A stretch of 11,165 bases of DNA from contig VAXK01000254.1 of NCBI GenBank assembly GCA_005885565.1, forward strand, positions 1 to 11,165. The letters run 5' to 3'. Below the pieces are notes generated by a model. That model was not told the DNA's origin. It made no database searches and saw only the letters and a list, made by a program, of their open reading frames with translations. Positions 6,370-11,165 of this stretch are shown here, piece after piece (positions within the stretch are counted from its first letter, which is position 1; every line of letters begins with the position of its first letter). The stretch comes from Actinomycetota bacterium. GTDB lineage: Bacteria; Actinomycetota; Thermoleophilia; Gaiellales; Gaiellaceae. A program made the position numbers and the translations under genes.

Positions 6370-6943
6370 GTCTTCAGAGCAGGATACGTCCTTCGCCCGC
6401 CTCGTCTCGCTCGCGTGCCACGACCTGCGCACGCCGCTCGCGACGGTGCACGGCTTTGCGCGCACGATCGCGCGGACGGGCGACCTCGAGGAGCCGACGA
6501 GCCGCTACGTCGAGATGATCGAGACCGCCTCGAGACAGCTGGCCGACCTGCTCGACGAGCTGGGTCTCGCCGCGCGGATCGAGGCAGGGCGCTACGAGCC
6601 GACGACGACGCAGGTCGAGCTCGGGGAGCTCGTGCGCGCCGCGGCGGCGCGTCTCGATCCGGAGCTCGGCGAGCCGGTGACCGTCGACGCGCCGGCAACC
6701 GAGCGGGCGCTCGCGGCGCTCGTGCGCTGCGCGCTCCGTCACGGCGGCCTGGAGCGCGTCGACGTGCGGCTCGACGGCCGTGGCGTCCTCGTCTCGCCGA
6801 TCACTCCGTCCTCGGCCCCGGTCGTCCTCGGCGAGGACCTCCGCGACCTCGGCGCGGCCGTGGCGGTGCGCCTCCTCCGCAGGCTCGGCGGCTCGGTCGC
6901 GGTCGAGGGCGAGACCTTGCAGATCACGCTTCCGGGCGGATAG
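6350..6943 (+). CDS. Histidine-kinase-like phosphotransfer protein with degenerate ATPase domain
   Basis: The first part is a HisKA dimerisation helix pair with an intact H-box, ACHDLRTPLATVHGFA, where the His would be the phosphoacceptor. The second helix is YVEMIETASRQLADLLDEL. The C-terminal part resembles a shrunken HATPase: the N-box position reads RCALRHGG, with Cys where the Mg-binding Asn is expected; there is no DxGxG G1 box; and the G2-like region reads DLGAAVAVRLLRRLGG before the usual ending ITLPGG. There are no sensor, membrane or receiver domains. It therefore probably cannot bind ATP and may act as a phosphotransfer or scaffold protein, as Spo0B does with a similar fold. It is 197 aa from GTG 6350 or 191 aa from ATG 6368. 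The stop overlaps the hydrolase start (TAGTG), so the two are probably cotranscribed. Confidence 0.8.
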   Translation: MRIRDSMSSEQDTSFARLVSLACHDLRTPLATVHGFARTIARTGDLEEPTSRYVEMIETASRQLADLLDELGLAARIEAGRYEPTTTQVELGELVRAAAARLDPELGEPVTVDAPATERALAALVRCALRHGGLERVDVRLDGRGVLVSPITPSSAPVVLGEDLRDLGAAVAVRLLRRLGGSVAVEGETLQITLPGG

Positions 6944-7854
6944 TGGCCGAGGGCTTCGTCCCCTTCCGGGGCTACCGCACGTGGTACCGCGTCGTCGGAG
7001 AGGGCGAGAAGCCGGGCAAGCCGCCGCTCCTCCTGTTGCACGGAGGCCCAGGCGGGACGCACGACTATCTCGAGCCGCTGGAGGGGATGGCCGAGACCGG
7101 CCGCCGCGCGATCTTCTACGACCAGCTCGGCTGCGGGAAGTCCGATCTTCCCGACGATCCGTCGCTCTGGACGGTAGAGCTCTTCGTCGACGAGGTCGGC
7201 GCGGTGCGCGAGGCGCTCGGCCTCGAGCGCGTCCACCTCTTCGGCAACTCGTGGGGCGGCATGCTGGCGATGGAGTACGCACTCACGCGGCCGCCCGGCC
7301 TCGCGAGCCTCGTCCTCGCGAGCGCGCCGGCGAGCATCCCGCAGTGGGTCGAGGAGACCGGGCGCCTGCGCGCGCAGCTTCCGGCGGAGGTGCGAGGCGT
7401 CCTCGACCGGCACGAAGCGGCGGGGACGACCGACGACCCGGAGTACGGCGAGGCGGCGATGGTCTTCTACCGGCGGCACGTCTGCCGGGTCGACCCGTGG
7501 CCCGACTGCGTGCTCCGCTCCTTCGACTTCATCGAGCGGCACGGGGTCGTCTACCGGACGATGAACGGGCCCAGCGAGTTCCACGTCACGGGGACGCTGC
7601 GCGAGTGGAGCGTCGTCGACCGGCTCGGTGAGATCGACGTGCCGACGCTCGTCGTCACGGGCGAGCACGACGAGGCGACGCCGGCGATCAACCGCACCGT
7701 CGCGGAGGGCATCCCGGGCGCGGAGTCGGTCGTGCTCGAGGACGCCTCGCACATGGCGCACGTCGAGCGAACGGAGGACTACCTGCGCCTGCTGGACGGG
7801 TTCCTGTCGCGCGTCGAACTCAGCGCAGGAGGCGGGAAAGCCGCCGGTCCTTGA
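6943..7854 (+). CDS. Proline iminopeptidase-like alpha/beta hydrolase (peptidase S33), 303 aa
   Basis: This cytoplasmic hydrolase family removes N-terminal proline or other residues from peptides or amides. Visible signatures are the oxyanion loop LLLHGGPGG (30-38), FYDQLGCGKSD (58-68), the nucleophile elbow GNSWGG with S103, the family-specific MNGPSEF (207-213), the acid in GEHDEATP (D243) and the catalytic His in ASHMAHVE (H270). The catalytic triad is complete and the length typical. The start is GTG 6943-6945, overlapping the preceding stop by one base (TAGTG), which implies coupling to the kinase-like gene. The 3' end overlaps the convergent fpg gene by 35 bp. It has no signal peptide. 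Substrate is uncertain: a proline iminopeptidase or a related L-amino-acid amidase both fit. Confidence 0.9.
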   Translation: MAEGFVPFRGYRTWYRVVGEGEKPGKPPLLLLHGGPGGTHDYLEPLEGMAETGRRAIFYDQLGCGKSDLPDDPSLWTVELFVDEVGAVREALGLERVHLFGNSWGGMLAMEYALTRPPGLASLVLASAPASIPQWVEETGRLRAQLPAEVRGVLDRHEAAGTTDDPEYGEAAMVFYRRHVCRVDPWPDCVLRSFDFIERHGVVYRTMNGPSEFHVTGTLREWSVVDRLGEIDVPTLVVTGEHDEATPAINRTVAEGIPGAESVVLEDASHMAHVERTEDYLRLLDGFLSRVELSAGGGKAAGP

Positions 7855-8647
7855 GGACCCGGCCGCCGGTCTGGCACTCGGGGCAGTAGTAGATCGTGTG
7901 CTCCTCGAAGTCGACGCGGGCGATCGGCGTGCCGCACACGTAGCACGGCGTCCCGAGCTTGTCGTGCACGCGGTAGGTCTTCTTGTCGCCGGTGCCGCGC
8001 TCGCGCAGCTCGAGGCCCCGCTCGAGCTCGGCGTCGATCGCCTCGGCCAGCCGCTCGACCTCGGCCGGCGTCAGGTCAGGCGACAGCGCGTACGGCGAGA
8101 GGCGCGCGCGGTGGAGGATCTCGTTCGCCCACGCGCGGCCGATCCCGGCGACGAGCCGCTGGTCGCGGAGGAGCGAGTGCAGGCGCCGCGACTCCTCGGC
8201 GCAGATCTCGCCCAGGCGCTCCGCGCCGAGGCCGAGTGCCTCCGGGCCGAGGTGCGCGAGCTCCTCCTCGGCCGCCTCGGGCGTCAGGAGCCAGACACCG
8301 GCGCGCTTCTTCGCCCCGGCCTCGGTGAGGACGAGACGCGAGCCGCCCTCGAAGACGAGTTGGAAGGCGGGCGTCTTCGGGCCTGCCTCGCCGAAGCGCA
8401 GGTAGCGAAGCCGCCCGGCGGTCATCAGGTGCACGAGCACGACGAGCTCGCCGTCGTCGGTCGGGAAGAGGAGACGCTTCGCCCGGCGGCGCGCGCCCTC
8501 GAGGCGTCGGCCCTCGAGCGTGGAGAGCGGCGGGTCGTAGGTCTTCAGCGTCGCGACGTGCGCCGGCCCGGCCTTCACGATCGGGAAGGCGCTGACGGGA
8601 TCGTCGAGGGCGCGGCGCCAGGCCTCCATCTCGGGTAGCTCAGGCAC
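7820..8647 (-). CDS. Fpg/Nei-family DNA glycosylase/AP lyase, 275 aa
   Basis: This base-excision repair enzyme removes oxidised bases and cuts the abasic site. The start is GTG 8645-8647, since it places PELPEME directly after the initiator; processing exposes the catalytic Pro2 with Glu3. The lysine of RRAKRLLF matches the conserved DNA-contacting Lys. The H2TH region reads AGIGRAWANEILHRARLSP, and the C-terminal zinc finger is CYVC...CPECQTGGR, complete with four Cys. Two positions differ from classical Fpg: the H2TH GIGN motif has Arg instead of Asn, and HLMTAGRL has Thr where the void-filling Met usually lies (HLRMTGRL). It is thus a divergent paralogue whose base preference cannot be read from sequence. 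It diverges from the asparaginase gene by 18 bp and overlaps the hydrolase gene tail to tail. Confidence 0.93.
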   Translation of the reverse strand: MPELPEMEAWRRALDDPVSAFPIVKAGPAHVATLKTYDPPLSTLEGRRLEGARRRAKRLLFPTDDGELVVLVHLMTAGRLRYLRFGEAGPKTPAFQLVFEGGSRLVLTEAGAKKRAGVWLLTPEAAEEELAHLGPEALGLGAERLGEICAEESRRLHSLLRDQRLVAGIGRAWANEILHRARLSPYALSPDLTPAEVERLAEAIDAELERGLELRERGTGDKKTYRVHDKLGTPCYVCGTPIARVDFEEHTIYYCPECQTGGRVLKDRRLSRLLR

Positions 8648-8665
8648 GACTAGGGTTCCCGCGCA

Positions 8666-9559
8666 TTGGAGCCGCTCAGGGTAGTCGTTCGGCGCGGGAC
8701 GGTCGTGGAGGCGGTGCACGTCGTCCACGCCGTCGCCGTCCGGGAGGGACACGTCGTGGCCGCGGCCGGTGAGGCGGAGCTCGTCGCCTACATGCGCTCG
8801 TCGGCGAAGCCGCTCCAGGCGCTCCCCCTCGCGCGCGCGCGCGACGACCTGGACGGGCGCGACCTCGCGATCGCGTCCGCATCGCACCGCGCCGATCCCG
8901 ACCAGCTCGAGGCGGTCCGGGCGCTGCTCGCAAAGGCGGAGGCGACGGAGGACGACCTCGAGTGCGGGCAAGAGGACGGGTCGCGGCTCCGCCACAACTG
9001 CTCCGGCAAGCACGCCGGGATGCTCGCGCTGTGCCGGGCGCGGGGATGGCCGTCGCGCGGCTACCGGCTGGCGGGCCACCCCGTGCAGGAGGGCTGCCTC
9101 GCCGAGGTCGCGGCCGCGGCCGAAGTGGACGCGTCCGTCATTCCCACGGCCGTCGACGGCTGCGGCGTCGTCACCTTCGCCCTCTCGCTCGAGCGGATGG
9201 CTCACGCGTTCTCGCGGCTCGAGTCGCTCGACGCCGGGGCTCGGGTCGCGGCCGCGATGCGGGCGCACCCCGAGCTGATCCGCGGCGGCGAGGCGGCCGA
9301 CACGCTCCTGATGAAGGGCTTCGCAGGCTGGACGGCGAAGGGCGGGGCCGAGGGCCTCCTCTGCGCCGCCGGGCCCGACGGGCTGGGCGTGGCGCTCAAG
9401 GTCGCGGACGGGAGCGGTCGCGGCGTGCGGCCGGCGCTCGGAGCCTTCCTCGCTCGGCTCGGCCTCGACGGGAAGACGCTCGCGGCGGCCGGGCTCGGAC
9501 GGCTGCCCCTCCTGAACAGCCGCGGCGAGGAATGTGGCGAGATCGTGACCGGAGTGTGA
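8666..9559 (+). CDS. L-asparaginase, Rhizobium etli type (Asparaginase_II family), 297 aa
   Basis: It hydrolyses L-asparagine to aspartate and ammonia, and belongs to the family unrelated to E. coli AnsA/AnsB. Family motifs are present: RSSAKPLQALPL with the SxxK pair S45/K48, NCSGKHAGML with C112 and K115 (metal-site residues in the R. etli enzymes), VDGCGV with C166, and AKGGAEG with K225. All expected key residues are seen. Length is slightly shorter than usual. The start is TTG 8666-8668, giving EPLRVVVRRG, which aligns with the usual N-terminus; no later start keeps it. There is no signal peptide, so it is cytoplasmic. Only 18 bp separate it from divergent fpg. A TAGGGT hexamer (8651-8656) 9 nt before the start suggests a leaderless or very short-leader transcript. 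Confidence 0.93.
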   Translation: MEPLRVVVRRGTVVEAVHVVHAVAVREGHVVAAAGEAELVAYMRSSAKPLQALPLARARDDLDGRDLAIASASHRADPDQLEAVRALLAKAEATEDDLECGQEDGSRLRHNCSGKHAGMLALCRARGWPSRGYRLAGHPVQEGCLAEVAAAAEVDASVIPTAVDGCGVVTFALSLERMAHAFSRLESLDAGARVAAAMRAHPELIRGGEAADTLLMKGFAGWTAKGGAEGLLCAAGPDGLGVALKVADGSGRGVRPALGAFLARLGLDGKTLAAAGLGRLPLLNSRGEECGEIVTGV

Positions 9560-9568
9560 AAAAAGTGG

Positions 9569-9597
9569 TTCCGATTTCGCTCCTACCTGTGTAAGAT
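9569..9597 (+). promoter_or_regulatory. Promoter of the primary sigma factor gene
   Basis: The -10 box is TAAGAT (9592-9597) with a weak -35 box, TTCCGA (9569-9574), at a 17-nt spacing. It begins 10 bp after the asparaginase stop. Transcription would start near 9604, giving a leader of about 95 nt. The -10 match is good; the -35 matches consensus at only three of six positions. Confidence 0.55.
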
Positions 9598-9612
9598 CCC
9601 GCGCGTTCAGGT

Positions 9613-9638
9613 GAGCCGGGGGCAGTGCGTACCGGCTC
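9613..9638 (+). promoter_or_regulatory. Hairpin in the sigma factor leader
   Basis: GAGCCGG and CCGGCTC form a perfect 7-bp stem with a 12-nt loop, followed by TTTG. It would lie within the first 40 nt of the predicted leader. It could be an attenuator, an mRNA-stabilising element, or chance. Confidence 0.4.
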
Positions 9639-9644
9639 TTTGCG

Positions 9645-9654
9645 TGCCTAGGCA
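9645..9654. promoter_or_regulatory. 10-bp palindrome in the sigma factor leader
   Basis: TGCCTAGGCA is a perfect palindrome about 45 bp before the start codon. It is operator-like in symmetry, but no regulator can be named. Confidence 0.3.
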
Positions 9655-9689
9655 GTTCGAGTCCCCCGTCCCGCCGAGCGCAGAAAGCC

Positions 9690-9693
9690 GAGG
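9690..9693 (+). promoter_or_regulatory. Ribosome binding site deciding the TTG start of the sigma factor
   Basis: GAGG lies 6 nt before TTG 9700-9702. It supports this rare start codon for a primary sigma factor. Confidence 0.65.
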
Positions 9694-9699
9694 TCCCAC

Positions 9700-10794
9700 T
9701 TGCTCACCGTCGACATCTCCCTCCCGGACGTCGAAGAACTCCAGAAGCTCGTCCAGGACGGGCAAGAGAAGGGGTTCCTCACCTACGACGAGATCGTCTC
9801 CGGGCTCGAGGACGTCGAGCTCACGAAGGAGCAGATCGAGGACTTCTACACGTACTTGATCGACCACTCGATCGAGCTCGTCGAGGGAGAGACGCACAAG
9901 CACCCGCCGCACGAGCAGCCGGCGCTGGCAGAGGAGGAGAAGGGGCCGAAGCTCGACCTGACCGTGGAGCCCTCGCTCGACTCGCTGCGGCTGTACCTGC
10001 GCGAGATCGGCAAGGTGCCGCTTCTGACGGCCGACCAGGAGGTCTACCTCGCGAAGCGGATCGAGCGTGGGGACATGGCCGCGAAGACGCAGATGATCGA
10101 GGCGAACCTGCGGTTGGTCGTGTCGATCGCGAAGTCGTACCTCGGCCGGGGCCTGTCGTTTTTGGATCTGATCCAAGAAGGCTCGCTCGGCCTGATCCGG
10201 GCGGTGGAGAAGTTCGACTACCGGAAGGGCTACAAGTTCTCCACGTACGCGACGTGGTGGATCCGGCAGGCCGTCACGCGCGCGATCGCGGACAAGGCGC
10301 GCACGATCCGGATCCCGGTGCACATGGTCGAGAAGCTGAACAAGGTCGTCCACATCGAGCGCCAGCTCGTCCAGCGCCTCGGGCGGGAGCCGCGGCCGGA
10401 CGAGATCGCCTCCGAGCTCGAGATAACGACCGAGGAGGTGCGCGAGATCCTCCGCATGTCGCAGCTGCCGGTCTCGCTCGAGAAGCCGATCGGCGAGGAG
10501 GAGGAGTCCGAGCTCGGGGACTTCGTCCAGGACGAGCAGGCCGAGTCGCCGTTCGACTCGGCCTCGTTGTCTCTGCGGCGGGGCGACATCGAGAGCGCGC
10601 TCTCGTCGCTCCCGGAGCGGGAGCGCAAGGTGATCGAGCTGCGGTTCGGGCTGAAGGGCGAGCAGCCGTGCACGCTGGAGGAGGTCGGCCGCGCGTTCGG
10701 CGTGACGCGCGAGCGCATCCGCCAGATCGAGAACAACACGCTGAAGAAGCTCGAGTCACTTCCCGAGGCACAGGGCCTCAAAGACTGCGTCTAA
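9700..10794 (+). CDS. sigA: Primary RNA polymerase sigma factor (RpoD/SigA group), 364 aa
   Basis: It directs RNA polymerase to housekeeping promoters. Region 1.1 is present at residues 1-62 (KGFLTYDEIVSGL), pointing to a group 1 factor. An acidic linker follows, then region 1.2 at about 92-125 (DSLRLYLREIGKVPLLT), region 2 at about 126-200 with the -10 recognition helix (FLDLIQEGSLGLIRAVEKFD, FSTYATWWIRQAVTRA), region 3 at about 204-280 (IRIPVHMVEKLNK) and region 4 at about 297-355 with the -35 helix-turn-helix (TLEEVGRAFGVTRERIRQIE). The non-conserved insert between 1.2 and 2 is minimal. After region 4 it reads LKKLESLPEAQ where many homologues have LRHP. The start is TTG with GAGG 6 nt upstream. 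It has its own promoter and ends in a strong terminator hairpin, so it is monocistronic. A group 2 paralogue is the alternative. Confidence 0.95.
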   Translation: MLTVDISLPDVEELQKLVQDGQEKGFLTYDEIVSGLEDVELTKEQIEDFYTYLIDHSIELVEGETHKHPPHEQPALAEEEKGPKLDLTVEPSLDSLRLYLREIGKVPLLTADQEVYLAKRIERGDMAAKTQMIEANLRLVVSIAKSYLGRGLSFLDLIQEGSLGLIRAVEKFDYRKGYKFSTYATWWIRQAVTRAIADKARTIRIPVHMVEKLNKVVHIERQLVQRLGREPRPDEIASELEITTEEVREILRMSQLPVSLEKPIGEEEESELGDFVQDEQAESPFDSASLSLRRGDIESALSSLPERERKVIELRFGLKGEQPCTLEEVGRAFGVTRERIRQIENNTLKKLESLPEAQGLKDCV

Positions 10795-10797
10795 AGG

Positions 10798-10824
10798 CGT
10801 GGGGGAACCCCTGGTTCCCCCACG
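10798..10824 (+). terminator. Terminator hairpin after the sigma factor gene
   Basis: A perfect 12-bp stem (CGTGGGGGAACC with GGTTCCCCCACG) has a 3-nt loop, beginning 4 nt after the stop codon. There is no T-run after it, as is common in high-GC actinobacteria. The symmetry could also serve transcription from the other strand. Confidence 0.85.
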
Positions 10825-10917
10825 AGCCCCCTCCTTCCGGGGCGGCCGCTTAGTTCGATCGTTTCAGGAGCCGGCGAAGCTTTCTGGGCAGGGCGGGACC
10901 GCCGTAGTTGGCCTCTC

Positions 10918-10934
10918 GCCGGGCGAAGCCCGGC
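10918..10934. terminator. Hairpin between the converging genes
   Basis: GCCGGGC and GCCCGGC form a perfect 7-bp stem with a GAA loop, 28 bp beyond the stop of the minus-strand gene that ends at 10962. It lies inside a further partial pairing (GGACCGCCG with CGGCGGCC). It is probably the terminator of that gene. Confidence 0.5.
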
Positions 10935-10961
10935 TCCGGCGGCCATTCGCTTCGCCCCCAG

Positions 10962-11165
10962 TTAGCCGCGGACGAAGCGTGGGGCCGCGGCCTTCACGCT
11001 GATCGCTCGGCCGTCGCCGAGGAAGCCTGTTTGCGTCGTGCGGAACACCAGGCGCCACGGGCCGCGCGCGCGGACCTCGAACCGGACGACGCGGTGCTCG
11101 CCAGGCGACACCCACACGCGCCGGTCGACGCCCGGCCCGCGGAAGTGGAGCGGCGTCCGCTCCGT
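10962..11165 (-). CDS. 3' end of an unrecognised gene, partial at the right edge, 67 aa visible
   Basis: The minus-strand frame is open from the right edge to TAA 10962-10964. The visible C-terminus includes PLHFRGPGVDRRVWVSPGEH, then RVVRFEVRARGPWRLVFRTT, QTGFLGDGRAISVKAAAP and a basic end RFVRG. Alternating hydrophobic and polar residues suggest beta-strands, as in the last sheet of an immunoglobulin-like or cupredoxin-like domain. Codon use is GC-rich, with G or C in most third positions, like the housekeeping genes, which supports true coding. The gene converges on the sigma factor gene. The family cannot be named from this fragment. Confidence 0.68.
   Translation of the reverse strand, partial: TERTPLHFRGPGVDRRVWVSPGEHRVVRFEVRARGPWRLVFRTTQTGFLGDGRAISVKAAAPRFVRG

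Noticed and set aside
6415..6942. N-terminal extension of the hydrolase frame upstream of 6943
   Set aside because: The upstream part is Arg/Ala-rich and runs inside the kinase-like gene in another frame. Homology to alpha/beta hydrolases begins just after GTG 6943.
8648..9268. N-terminal extension of the Fpg frame to 9268
   Set aside because: The family motif PELPE must follow the initiator directly, which fixes the start at 8647. The extension is antisense to the asparaginase gene.
9651..9668. tRNA T-loop-like string (GTTCGAGTCCCC) in the sigma factor leader
   Set aside because: The flanks GGCAG and CCCCC do not pair as a T-stem, and no anticodon arm or acceptor stem can be built around it.
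1..11165. CRISPR array, insertion sequence, rRNA or tRNA genes
   Set aside because: No regularly spaced short repeats, transposase motifs, terminal inverted repeats or RNA-gene signatures were seen on either strand.

Overview
The window reads as chromosomal DNA of a high-GC bacterium, most likely an actinobacterium. Housekeeping genes are densely packed, rich in GC-ending codons, and use GTG and TTG starts. A deep-branching class such as Thermoleophilia would fit the primary sigma factor and the gene mix, but that placement is an inference.

The left half (1-5319) is a polymorphic-toxin locus on the minus strand. A promoter with a perfect TTGACA box (5291-5319) and an AGGAGG ribosome site drive a 1432-residue secreted protein. 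Its parts are a signal peptide, a Kelch-type propeller, a long YD/RHS-repeat body, the RHS core ending in DPSGL, and a 70-residue variable tip of visibly lower GC. Two small membrane-protein genes follow in the same direction. The first overlaps the toxin 3' end by 22 bp (127 aa, three membrane segments). The second lies 2 bp further on (51 aa, one membrane segment). Beyond them, 1-380 is a near-identical second copy of the RHS core segment at 1335-1714. It has no start codon and runs off the left edge. This is the expected layout of an active tip-plus-immunity module followed by a silent 'orphan' cassette.

The centre and right (5401-10824) hold housekeeping and metabolic genes: folE2 (GTP cyclohydrolase IB, minus); a degenerate histidine-kinase-like protein whose start overlaps the folE2 start head to head; a proline-iminopeptidase-like hydrolase coupled to it; an Fpg/Nei DNA glycosylase (minus) whose 3' end overlaps the hydrolase; a Rhizobium-type asparaginase diverging from fpg by 18 bp; and a primary sigma-70 factor with a promoter, a structured leader and a strong terminator hairpin.

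The last 340 bases hold a structured intergenic stretch and the 3' end of an unrecognised minus-strand gene cut by the window edge.

The strongest candidate for something undescribed is the toxin tip together with its two membrane-protein neighbours. The pseudo-histidine kinase is second.
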